Source of the DNA: Limnoglobus sp.
Lineage (GTDB): Bacteria > Planctomycetota > Planctomycetia > Gemmatales > Gemmataceae
DNA: 5,737 nucleotides
Assembly (NCBI GenBank): GCA_025353985.1
Contig: JANXNT010001047.1
Span: 1 to 5,737, forward strand
Direction of reading: 5' to 3'
A program made the translations under genes and the position numbers. Shown piece after piece: positions 1 to 5,737 of this stretch; the first letter of the stretch is position 1, and every line of letters starts with the position of its first letter. Below the pieces are notes generated by a model. It was not told the DNA's origin. It saw only the letters and a list, made by a program, of their open reading frames with translations, and ran no database searches.

Positions 1-1
1 T

Positions 2-1039
2 GCGTATCGTGCCGCGCTGACAGCGGGCACTGTTACGATCGCCGCGCCGACCGCACCATCCAGTGCGTCGCCGGTTACTTTCACCGTGACATTCAGCGAA
101 GCGGCGTTCGGCTTCGATGCCGCTGACTTGAAAGTGACAGGCCCCGGTACGCCCGTCGTTTCCAGCGTAACGACGACTGACAACAAGGTCTTTACTGTGG
201 CCGTTACGGGGGCAACGGGAACCGGCCCGGTCGTACTGACACTGCTGACGCCCGCCACGGAAACGCTCGCGATTGCCAGCGTGCCCGCCACCGTCACGTT
301 GCCGACGATCCGCACGGGTCTCACCGCAGGCTTCACCGCGATCTCGAAAACGGCCACGGTGAACTTCGACAACGTCGCCCCGACGGCAACAATTACTTCG
401 CTCGTCATCACCAACCCGACGAATGTCAATCCGGTGTCAGCGAAGATCACGTTCAGCGAACCGGTGACTGGGCTGGATGTGTCGGACATCGTTCTCGGCG
501 GCAGTGCAACTTCGGCAAAGATTCTAGACATTGTCCCGAGCGTCGATGGGAAAAGTTATCAAGTCAACATCGGCAACCTTTCCGGCGAGGGGACGGTAAC
601 AATCGGGCTAGTGGCCGCTGCTGCGAAAGACGCCGCCGGAAACGCTAACGCTACTGTTGCGAGCAGCCTAATCGCCACCGTCGATTTCGTTCCGCCAACG
701 CTGAACTTTGTCTCCCCGTCCCTCGTTCCCACGACGACGAAGCAAGGGCAAGTATTGATCGCGTTCCAGTTCTCGGAAACGGTCGCGTTCGGTCAACTCA
801 CCGCGAGCGACTTCGTCCTGGGTGGCACGGCAACGGGTGCGAAGATCACCGCAGTCACCTTCCTTTCGAATGCGACCTTTGGCGGGAAAGACACTTATAC
901 CGTAGTCATCGACGGTTTCAGTGGGTCGTCGAAGACCGTGACACTAGCGGCTGTGGCGGGGGCGGTCATCGACCTCGCGGGCAACCTATCGACGGCATTC
1001 GGGCCTGTCACCGTTATCGCTACGCCGCCGTTTACTCGC
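2..1039 (+). repeat. Three tandem Ig-like domain coding units
   Basis: Three diverged units encode Ig-like folds. Their F-S-E anchors start at bases 92, 452 and 770, so the units are 120 and 106 residues apart. Units two and three share the pattern F-S-E, then S/T-D-x-V-L-G-G, then D-x-A-G-N. Unit one lacks the D-x-A-G-N motif and has a longer, threonine-rich linker before unit two. The linker signature of V-D/N-F followed by A/P-P-T before each new unit is typical of tandem Big-type domains. The similarity is at protein level only and no long DNA repeat is present, so the duplication is old. Confidence 0.75.
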
Positions 1040-2011
1040 GGCTTCTCGGTGAGTGGTGGTGCGGGTCAATCGCAGCCGTACTTTACCGTCGATGAAAGCT
1101 TCACCGTTAAGAGTGGTATCGTGCCATTCGACGCGAATTTCACCGGCGGTGTGCGGGTGGCAACGGCCGATGTCAACGGCGACGGCACGCTCGATGTCAT
1201 CGTCGGTTCCGGACCCGGTCGTCCGAACGAAGTCCGCGTTTACGATGGCCTCGATTCCTCGAAAATTTTGCTCGCACTCAACCCGTTCGAGGCATCGTTC
1301 ACCGGCGGTGTTTTCGTAGCGGGTGCGGACTTCGATGGCGACGGGAAATCGGAAGTGATCATCACGCCCGATCAAGGCGGCGGCCCCCGCGTGAAGGTGC
1401 TCAACGGCAAAAATGCGGCGATTGGTGTCTCGGCCACCTTTGTGGATTTCTTCGGGATCGAAGATATCGCGTTCCGTGGCGGAGCGCGAGCAGGTGCGGG
1501 TGACACGAACAAAGACGGCACGCCCGATCTCATCGTCTCGGCGGGCTTCGGCGGTGGGCCGCGCATCGCGGGCTACGATGGCAAGTCGCTCAACAGCACC
1601 CCACGCAAACTCTTCGCAGACTTCTTCGCATTCGAAAACACCCTGCGAAACGGTGCGTACGTCACCGTGGGGAATCTCAACGCCGATGGCTTCGGCGAAC
1701 TAATCGTCGGTAGCGGACCCGATGGCGGTCCACGAATTCGAGCGTTCGACGGCGTCGATTTAATCAACGGCAAGCAAACCGAAGTGTCGAACTTCTTCGC
1801 GGGGGATGTCAACGCCCGAGGCGGCGTTCGCGTAGCGGCCACGGACATCAATGCCGATGGTATCGCCGAACTGCTTGTCGCGGTCGGCGATGACGGCACA
1901 TCGCGAGTGAAACTCTTCACGGCGGCGACTGTCCTCGCCGGTGGTACCCCGACTCCCGACCGCGAGTTCAACCTCTTCGGCGACTTCATGAACGGCGCAT
2001 TCGTCGGGTAA
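2..2011 (+). CDS. Ig-like domain and FG-GAP repeat surface protein, 5'-truncated by the window
   Basis: The frame is open from the first bases and ends at TAA 2009-2011, giving 669 visible residues. The gene starts upstream: the GTG at 86 falls inside the first Ig-like domain and is not a credible start. Residues about 1-346 hold three bacterial Ig-like domains (Big_12-like), each marked by an F-S-E motif at residues 31, 151 and 257; the second and third also carry D-x-A-G-N near their ends. Residues about 347-669 are FG-GAP/VCBS-type units with loops such as DVNGDGTLD (390-398) and DTNKDGTPD (501-509), which in known families bind calcium in beta-propeller blades. No transmembrane segment or PEP-CTERM-type anchor is seen at the C-terminus, which ends in NGAFVG. 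By family it is likely exported and may take part in adhesion or matrix formation; the signal peptide would lie outside the window. Ligand and exact role are unknown. The domain assignment is confident, the function is not. Confidence 0.9.
   Translation, partial: AYRAALTAGTVTIAAPTAPSSASPVTFTVTFSEAAFGFDAADLKVTGPGTPVVSSVTTTDNKVFTVAVTGATGTGPVVLTLLTPATETLAIASVPATVTLPTIRTGLTAGFTAISKTATVNFDNVAPTATITSLVITNPTNVNPVSAKITFSEPVTGLDVSDIVLGGSATSAKILDIVPSVDGKSYQVNIGNLSGEGTVTIGLVAAAAKDAAGNANATVASSLIATVDFVPPTLNFVSPSLVPTTTKQGQVLIAFQFSETVAFGQLTASDFVLGGTATGAKITAVTFLSNATFGGKDTYTVVIDGFSGSSKTVTLAAVAGAVIDLAGNLSTAFGPVTVIATPPFTRGFSVSGGAGQSQPYFTVDESFTVKSGIVPFDANFTGGVRVATADVNGDGTLDVIVGSGPGRPNEVRVYDGLDSSKILLALNPFEASFTGGVFVAGADFDGDGKSEVIITPDQGGGPRVKVLNGKNAAIGVSATFVDFFGIEDIAFRGGARAGAGDTNKDGTPDLIVSAGFGGGPRIAGYDGKSLNSTPRKLFADFFAFENTLRNGAYVTVGNLNADGFGELIVGSGPDGGPRIRAFDGVDLINGKQTEVSNFFAGDVNARGGVRVAATDINADGIAELLVAVGDDGTSRVKLFTAATVLAGGTPTPDREFNLFGDFMNGAFVG
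1127..2008 (+). repeat. FG-GAP repeat array, about 171-nt (57-residue) period
   Basis: Five full units and one terminal partial unit are aligned by the residue just before the (G/N)-G that follows each F-rich segment: F380, F433, F491, L548, A605 and F662 (visible numbering). Spacings are 53, 58, 57, 57 and 57 residues. Each full unit then shows D/N-x-D/N-x-D-G-x-x-D/E, a hydrophobic strand (VIVGSG, IIV, LIVSAG, LIVGSG, LLVAVG) and a G-P/S-R-[VI]-x-x-[YFL] strand. The DNA has diverged, although the 14-base TTCACCGGCGGTGT recurs exactly at 1139-1152 and 1298-1311, 159 bases apart. In known FG-GAP proteins such units fold as blades of a calcium-stabilised beta-propeller. Confidence 0.85.
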
Positions 2012-2028
2012 GCAGCGTCCGTGCCAGT

Positions 2029-2067
2029 GAAGCCCAGGGTGAGACGAAACGTCTCATCCTGGGCTTC
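2029..2067 (+). terminator. Strong 18-bp hairpin after the FG-GAP gene
   Basis: The left arm GAAGCCCAGGGTGAGACG (2029-2046) pairs with 2050-2067 across an AAA loop. All 18 positions pair, one of them as G-U. It begins 17 bases after the TAA of the upstream gene. The following bases (TTCATTGG) are only partly T-rich, so it is not a textbook intrinsic terminator, but stem length and position fit a transcript end or a 3' stabilising hairpin. It separates the FG-GAP gene from the downstream kinase gene. Confidence 0.75.
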
Positions 2068-2108
2068 TTCATTGGAAATCCACTTCATTTCTGTCTCACT
2101 TCGAACGA

Positions 2109-2139
2109 ACGAATGTTCGCAAGAAATGCTTGCGTTCGT
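2109..2139. other. Bulged inverted repeat upstream of the kinase gene
   Basis: CGCAAG (2118-2123) pairs with CTTGCG (2129-2134) across a five-base loop. The stem extends as ACGAA (2109-2113) with TTCGT (2135-2139) if the four bases 2114-2117 bulge out. It sits just upstream of the candidate -10 hexamer of the kinase gene and overlaps the place where a -35 element would lie. It could be a regulator-binding site, or a secondary hairpin of the upstream transcript. The pairing is seen directly; the role is inferred. Confidence 0.35.
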
Positions 2140-2156
2140 GAATGTGGGCGGATAAT
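2130..2156 (+). promoter_or_regulatory. Candidate sigma70-type promoter of the kinase gene
   Basis: GATAAT at 2151-2156 matches the TATAAT consensus at five of six positions. The best -35 candidate, TTGCGT at 2130-2135, keeps only the TTG core and has a short 15-base spacer. Transcription would begin near 2163 and leave a leader of roughly 38 bases before the ATG at 2201. The location, between a terminator-like hairpin and the gene start, supports the call; the weak -35 limits it. Confidence 0.35.
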
Positions 2157-2200
2157 CTGAGTGCGTAAAATCGATCGAAAGCAACAACCGTACTGCTTTT

Positions 2201-4198
2201 ATGGCACTATCACCGCTGTTTCGTTCGTTGATCGCGATGATGGTGGCGTGCGTATTTTCCCAATTCGCGGTGGCTCAGTCGCCAGGCACGATCTCATTTA
2301 CGGCTTCCGAACGAGTCTGGATTACCGCCCACCCGACGATTCGCTTGATGGTCGACCACCATTACGAACCCGCCGACTTCATCGACGATGAAGGTAAACA
2401 CGCCGGTATTGCTGCCGACATGCTCGCACTGCTTGCCACGCGCACGGGGTTGCAATTCGAACCGGTGGAACTGTCGCCGGAGGCGCGGCTCGAACTCGAC
2501 CCGCAGAAGCGTGGCGTTGATGGCGTGGCGCTGTCCGCGATGACGCCGAAGCGGGCCGAGTTTTACCTGACGACCACGCCATATCTCACGTTCCCGGCGT
2601 ACATCATCACCCGCCGCTCGGTCGATCAATTTATGACGGGCGCGGATTTGGTCGGCCATCCCGTTGCCGTCGTCAAGGGTTACGCGGCGGAGGAATATCT
2701 CGAGTCGAACTATCCGGAATTGACGCTGGTACGCGTTTCGGACACCGAAGCGGGCCTGCGGAAACTCTCGTACGGCGAGGTCTTTGCCTTCGTTTCGGAT
2801 ATCCCCGTCAGCACATATTGGCTCGAAAAAGAAGGCTTCACGAACCTCAAAATCGCGGGCGAATCTGGGTACGTTTATCGACTGGGTATCACGACGCGGA
2901 AAGATTGGCCGGAACTGCATTCGATTCTTCAAAAGGCGCTCGATAGCATTCCGTTCTCCGAACGCGATGCGGTCCGCCGCAAGTGGCTGAACTTCACGTA
3001 CGAACCGCTGCTGACGAGTCAGCGATTCTGGAAGCCCGTGATGTGGACGGCCATCGTGGGGCTGTCTGCGTTCGCGGTGGTGTTGTTCTGGAACCGCTTG
3101 CTTTCGAAACTGGTCCGCAAGCGAACGCAGGAACTCAAAGAGTCCGAAGCGTTGTTGCAAAACTGCCTCGATAATGCCTCAGATGCCGCGATGTTGGTTC
3201 GGCCCGATGGCACGATTGCGCGGGTTTGGACGTCGGCGGGCGTGCTTTTCGGGGTGCCGTGCGGGCAACTCCTGAAGCGCACTGCCACCGAAATCTTCGG
3301 TACCGATTTCGAGAAACGGGTGATCGATGCGATGCCGAATGGCCTGCACAACGCCGAGGCCACGATCGTCGAAAACGAACGGACGCGGCATCTGTTGATC
3401 CACGTCGTGCGCATGAAAGTCGATGATGCCGACCGACTGTACGTTTGCCGCGATGTCACCGTACGACGACGCATGGAAGAGGAAATCACGCTGAAGAAAC
3501 GCCTGGAAACCGTGGGGTTGTTGGCGGGTGGCGTGGCGCACGATTTCAACAACATCATGCAAGTCGTTCTCGGCTACACTGAGATGGCGCAACTCGAAAC
3601 GGCCACCGACGACGAACGACGTGGCTACCTCGACGAAGTCAAAGCGGCGGGCGGACGGGCGAGGAACCTCGTTTATCAACTGCTTGCGTTCTCGGGGCAG
3701 CGAAAAATCGACCGCCGATTACTCGACTTGAACGCCACGATCACGGGGATCCTTTCGCTACTCCGCCAACTCGTCGGGCACGAAACGCGGATCCACTTTC
3801 ACCCGTCTGCGAAGCCCGTGGAAGTCCTCGCCGATTCGAGCGAGATTGAGCGGATCCTTATCAATATGTGCATTAACGCCCGCGATGCGATGCCGCAAAA
3901 GGGAACGATCATCCTGCGCGTCGATCGCGTTACCGTCGAACATATCTCGCTGAAGCGGCAGGAATGCGCGATGCTGTCGGTCGAAGATACCGGTGTCGGC
4001 ATGAGCGATGCGGTGCGTTCGCGGATCTTCGAGCCGTACTTCACGACGAAGCCCGTCGAGAAGGGAACGGGCCTCGGCTTGGCGGTGGCGTACAAGGTAG
4101 TGGAAGATCATGGCGGAACGATCGACGTGAAAAGCGAACTCGGAAAGGGCACGACATTCACGGTCTATCTGCCGCTCGCAAAGTCGAAAGAGCTTTAA
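2201..4198 (+). CDS. BvgS-like sensor histidine kinase (SBP_bac_3-TM-PAS-HisKA-HATPase_c)
   Basis: A 665-residue membrane sensor kinase. Residues 1-25 are a signal peptide ending AVA before Q26. Residues about 31-265 resemble the BvgS-type periplasmic solute-binding (SBP_bac_3) domain, with TASERVWITAHPTIRL at the start, the T-P-Y signature near 126-128 and a closing D-A-V-R-R-K-W segment. A single transmembrane helix spans about 279-297, followed by a short charged helix and a PAS domain at about 316-424. The HisKA region carries GGVAHDFNN with phosphoacceptor H447. The ATPase domain is intact: N-box NMCINARDAM (N555, N559), G1 DTGVG (596-600), F-box EPYFTTK (611-617) and G2 KGTGLGLA (621-628). 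Ligand binding outside the membrane presumably controls autophosphorylation and transfer to a response regulator, but no receiver domain follows and no regulator gene is adjacent. The ATG at 2201 is chosen because it gives a complete signal peptide; no clear Shine-Dalgarno precedes it. The ligand is unknown, with small amino-acid-like molecules typical of the domain family. Confidence 0.93.
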   Translation: MALSPLFRSLIAMMVACVFSQFAVAQSPGTISFTASERVWITAHPTIRLMVDHHYEPADFIDDEGKHAGIAADMLALLATRTGLQFEPVELSPEARLELDPQKRGVDGVALSAMTPKRAEFYLTTTPYLTFPAYIITRRSVDQFMTGADLVGHPVAVVKGYAAEEYLESNYPELTLVRVSDTEAGLRKLSYGEVFAFVSDIPVSTYWLEKEGFTNLKIAGESGYVYRLGITTRKDWPELHSILQKALDSIPFSERDAVRRKWLNFTYEPLLTSQRFWKPVMWTAIVGLSAFAVVLFWNRLLSKLVRKRTQELKESEALLQNCLDNASDAAMLVRPDGTIARVWTSAGVLFGVPCGQLLKRTATEIFGTDFEKRVIDAMPNGLHNAEATIVENERTRHLLIHVVRMKVDDADRLYVCRDVTVRRRMEEEITLKKRLETVGLLAGGVAHDFNNIMQVVLGYTEMAQLETATDDERRGYLDEVKAAGGRARNLVYQLLAFSGQRKIDRRLLDLNATITGILSLLRQLVGHETRIHFHPSAKPVEVLADSSEIERILINMCINARDAMPQKGTIILRVDRVTVEHISLKRQECAMLSVEDTGVGMSDAVRSRIFEPYFTTKPVEKGTGLGLAVAYKVVEDHGGTIDVKSELGKGTTFTVYLPLAKSKEL

Positions 4199-4701
4199 AT
4201 ATACCCGTATGGCCAGGCGATGTCGCCGTTGGCGTACTTCGCCGCGAGTTCGCGGTAGCGCCGGTTGAGCATTTTCGTTTGTGCGATTTCTTCGGATGTG
4301 ATGCTGCGAACGATTTTCCCTGGCAGGCCCATGATGACGGAGCGGGGCGGGACTTTCATTCCGGGTGGCACGACGGCACCGGCTGCGATCAGGCATTCTT
4401 CGCCGATGTCGGTGCCCGAAAGCAGTGTGGCCCCCATGCCGATCAGCGTGTCGGCCCCGATGCGAACGCCATGCACGATGGCGGCGTGGCCAACGACCAC
4501 GCCGGGTTCTAGCACGTTCGCAAAACCGAAATCGCAGTGGACGATGACGCCATCTTGCAGGTTGACATTTTCTCCGAGAACGATCGGCGCGACATCTCCG
4601 CGAACGACTGCGCCGTACCAGATATTGACGCCCGCGCCGCACGTCACATCCCCGGTGACGACGGCATTCCGCGCGCGAATCATCGTCCCGTGTTGTCGCA
4701 T
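4195..4701 (-). CDS. Gamma-carbonic anhydrase-like hexapeptide-repeat protein (YrdA/PaaY/CamH type)
   Basis: A 168-residue left-handed beta-helix protein with repeated hexapeptides (IGADTLIGMGATLLSG and similar) and a C-terminal helix. The gamma-carbonic anhydrase residues are all in place and correctly spaced: R34 and D36 in VVRGD, Q49-D50 in NLQDG, and zinc-ligand histidines H55, H72 and H77 (corresponding to Cam H81, H117, H122). Reversible CO2 hydration is therefore possible. The acidic proton-shuttle loop of archaeal Cam is absent, as in CamH/YrdA relatives, many of which have little shown activity. It is probably a cytoplasmic trimer, as there is no signal peptide. The start at 4701 is supported because the frame closes at a TGA two codons upstream (4708-4710) and because ATG follows the DUF1552 stop after one base; the only near alternative is M7 at 4683. 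The N-terminus is some 15 residues shorter than in usual relatives and lacks the first coil. The stop overlaps that of the convergent kinase gene. A metal-dependent acyltransferase role cannot be excluded. Confidence 0.88.
   Translation of the reverse strand: MRQHGTMIRARNAVVTGDVTCGAGVNIWYGAVVRGDVAPIVLGENVNLQDGVIVHCDFGFANVLEPGVVVGHAAIVHGVRIGADTLIGMGATLLSGTDIGEECLIAAGAVVPPGMKVPPRSVIMGLPGKIVRSITSEEIAQTKMLNRRYRELAAKYANGDIAWPYGYI
4207..4237 (+). terminator. Possible imperfect hairpin beyond the kinase stop
   Basis: GGCG (4216-4219) pairs with CGCC (4224-4227) around a four-base loop. The stem is extended by GCCA (4212-4215) with TGGC (4230-4233), and by GTA (4207-4209) with TAC (4235-4237), with small bulges. 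It lies nine bases after the kinase stop codon but inside the 3' coding end of the opposite-strand carbonic anhydrase-like gene. There is no T-tract. It may slow or end plus-strand transcription, or be a chance product of GC-rich coding sequence. Confidence 0.2.
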
Positions 4702-4702
4702 A

Positions 4703-5737
4703 TTACGTCAGGTCGTTCAGCGGGCCGTCGCCGCAATAGTTGGGGTTGCCGAACTTGTCGATGCGGTGGCCGAAGCCGTGGGCCAGCGACAATAACAGGC
4801 GGTTGTGCGCGACGTTCTTGTACTTCAGCGAGCGGCCCATCTTGAAGTTCAAGCCGCCGCCGACCATCAGGAACGGCGTGTTGTCGTGCGTGTGCGAATT
4901 GCCTTGGCCGAGTTCGTTTGTCCAGACGATCGTCGTGTTATCGAGTAAGCTCCCCGTGCCGCCTGGCTCCGGCGTTTCGGATAAGCGCTTCGCCAAATAC
5001 GCGAGTTGTTCGCAGAACCATTTGTCGATCTTCGTGATCTTTTCCATCGCCGTTTTGTTGCTGTCTGGCTCGTGCGAAAGCTCGTGGTGGCCTTCAGTAA
5101 TCCCGAGCCACTTCATGCGTGCCATGCCGACGCTGTTCGTGAACTGCAACGTGGCCACGCGGCTAAAGTCCGCGGCGAAGCTATTGACCATCAGCTCGAT
5201 TTGCATCTTGCTGATCTTCGGAATGTTGTCGTTCTCTTCGCGGACGCCGGGTTCGAGTTCGGGGACTTTGTGGCCGATCTCGCCTTGGGTTTTCGCGTCC
5301 TTCAGTTCCTTTTCCATCTCGCGAACGAACGTGGCATGTTCGTCGAGGAGTTTGCGGTCTTCGTTGCTGACCGCCCCCGCGACTTTCTTGAGGTCGGCGT
5401 TGAGGTCGTCGAGCACGCTTGCCAGAACCTGATTGTCTTTCGTTCGGCCGTAGAGCTTGTTGAACATTTGGTACGGGTCGTCGATCGGCGCGATCGGTTT
5501 GTTCGGCCCCGCGTACACCATACGGGTCCAGGTGTCGGCACGTTCGGGTACCAGTACGCCGAATTCGAGGCTGCCGAATCGGGTTTTCGTCGCCGCATCT
5601 TTCTGCAGGAAGCCGCGGATCTCCTGATCGATCGAATGGCCTTTCGACCAGCCTGCGGGGGTATCCGAGCCGCCCTGGATATTGCCGGGGAACAGTTCGA
5701 CGCCCGTAAGGAGGCAACCGATGCCGCGCATGTGGCC
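4703..5737 (-). CDS. DUF1552 (HXXSHH family) protein, N-terminus beyond the window
   Basis: 344 codons are visible, ending at TAA (4705-4703). The frame stays open to the window edge, so the ATG at 5731 is an internal methionine (G-H-M-R-G-I-G precedes L-L-T-G). Full-length relatives are usually about 430-460 residues with a twin-arginine-type leader, so roughly 90-110 residues are missing. Family signatures, numbered from the 5731 methionine, are LLTGVEL (7-13), SLEFGV (54-59), ITEGHHELSHEPDSN (211-225), WFCEQLAYLAKRL (238-250), NTTIVWTNELGQGNSHTHDN (265-284) and the C-terminal CGDGPLNDL. In other planctomycetes these proteins are often encoded next to DUF1592/PSCyt-type cytochrome genes; their biochemical function is unknown, with a resemblance to DUF1501/sulfatase-like proteins only suspected. 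The name-giving H-x-x-S-H-H motif reads H-E-L-S-H-E here, so the last histidine is glutamate. The carbonic anhydrase-like gene follows after a single base, suggesting one operon. Confidence 0.9.
   Translation of the reverse strand, partial: GHMRGIGCLLTGVELFPGNIQGGSDTPAGWSKGHSIDQEIRGFLQKDAATKTRFGSLEFGVLVPERADTWTRMVYAGPNKPIAPIDDPYQMFNKLYGRTKDNQVLASVLDDLNADLKKVAGAVSNEDRKLLDEHATFVREMEKELKDAKTQGEIGHKVPELEPGVREENDNIPKISKMQIELMVNSFAADFSRVATLQFTNSVGMARMKWLGITEGHHELSHEPDSNKTAMEKITKIDKWFCEQLAYLAKRLSETPEPGGTGSLLDNTTIVWTNELGQGNSHTHDNTPFLMVGGGLNFKMGRSLKYKNVAHNRLLLSLAHGFGHRIDKFGNPNYCGDGPLNDLT

Noticed and set aside
86..88. GTG at 86 as the start codon of the Ig-like/FG-GAP gene
   Set aside because: The frame is open to the window edge, and the residues before it (P-V-T-F-T) form the first strand of an Ig-like domain, so this is an internal valine.
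2102..2113. CGAACGAACGAA as a CRISPR or iteron-type repeat
   Set aside because: It is only three copies of a four-base unit with no spacers and no further copies nearby.
1573..2187. 204-residue minus-strand frame across the 3' end of the FG-GAP gene and the gap
   Set aside because: It is the antisense of well-supported repeat coding sequence, has low-complexity composition and runs through the hairpin; no domain is recognisable.
2012..2200. A small RNA or small protein gene in the intergenic gap
   Set aside because: Apart from the hairpin, the dyad and the -10-like hexamer there is no convincing RNA structure, tRNA-like fold or small reading frame with a ribosome site.
2161..2391. Small plus-strand reading frame (GTG start) overlapping the start of the kinase gene
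   Set aside because: It overlaps the kinase signal peptide and sensor domain in another frame and shows no recognisable domain.
2294..3160. 288-residue minus-strand frame inside the kinase gene
   Set aside because: It is arginine- and histidine-rich, as expected for an antisense shadow of GC-rich coding DNA, and the plus strand encodes an unambiguous sensor domain.
3758..4642. 294-residue minus-strand frame spanning the kinase and carbonic anhydrase-like genes
   Set aside because: Its composition is extremely arginine-rich and it crosses two well-identified genes in the wrong frame.
4740..5432. 230-residue plus-strand frame antisense to the DUF1552 gene
   Set aside because: It is serine- and leucine-rich antisense of a conserved family; no domain, promoter or ribosome site supports it.
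5729..5731. ATG at 5731 as the start of the DUF1552 gene
   Set aside because: The codons before it (Gly-His) stay in frame to the window edge, and the family has about 100 further residues, including a leader, before this point.

Overview
The window looks like a chromosomal segment of a planctomycete, possibly from the Gemmata group. This is inferred from two protein types typical of that phylum: an Ig-like plus FG-GAP repeat surface protein ending in a 'GAFVG'-style C-terminus, and a DUF1552 (HXXSHH family) protein. The moderately high GC content and the absence of clear Shine-Dalgarno sequences fit this but do not prove it. No RNA gene, insertion sequence, CRISPR array or phage gene is visible. 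Coding density is very high, and the only sizeable non-coding gap is 189 bases (2012-2200).

Left part (2-2011, + strand): the 3' portion of a large secreted or surface protein whose start lies outside the window. It has three bacterial Ig-like domains followed by a beta-propeller-like array of about 57-residue FG-GAP units with calcium-loop motifs. A strong 18-bp hairpin (2029-2067) follows the stop codon and probably ends the transcript.

Middle (2201-4198, + strand): a complete membrane sensor histidine kinase. It has a signal peptide, a BvgS-like periplasmic solute-binding (Venus-flytrap) domain, one transmembrane helix, a PAS domain, a HisKA domain with an H-D-F-N-N phosphoacceptor motif, and an intact ATPase domain. 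It has no receiver domain and no response-regulator gene beside it. The gap before it holds a candidate -10 element and a small hairpin.

Right part (- strand, read from 5737 down to 4195): a DUF1552 protein lacking its N-terminus at the window edge is followed after one base (TAA-T-ATG) by a gamma-class carbonic anhydrase-like left-handed beta-helix protein. These two probably form one transcript and are translationally coupled. The carbonic anhydrase-like gene and the kinase gene converge and share a TTAA in which both stop codons overlap.

The genes do not form an obvious shared pathway. The kinase and the repeat protein are co-directional but separated by a terminator, and the minus-strand pair is an independent unit. 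I see no firm evidence for a previously undescribed system. The most useful leads are the DUF1552-carbonic anhydrase coupling, the orphan kinase and the apparent split-blade closure of the FG-GAP propeller.
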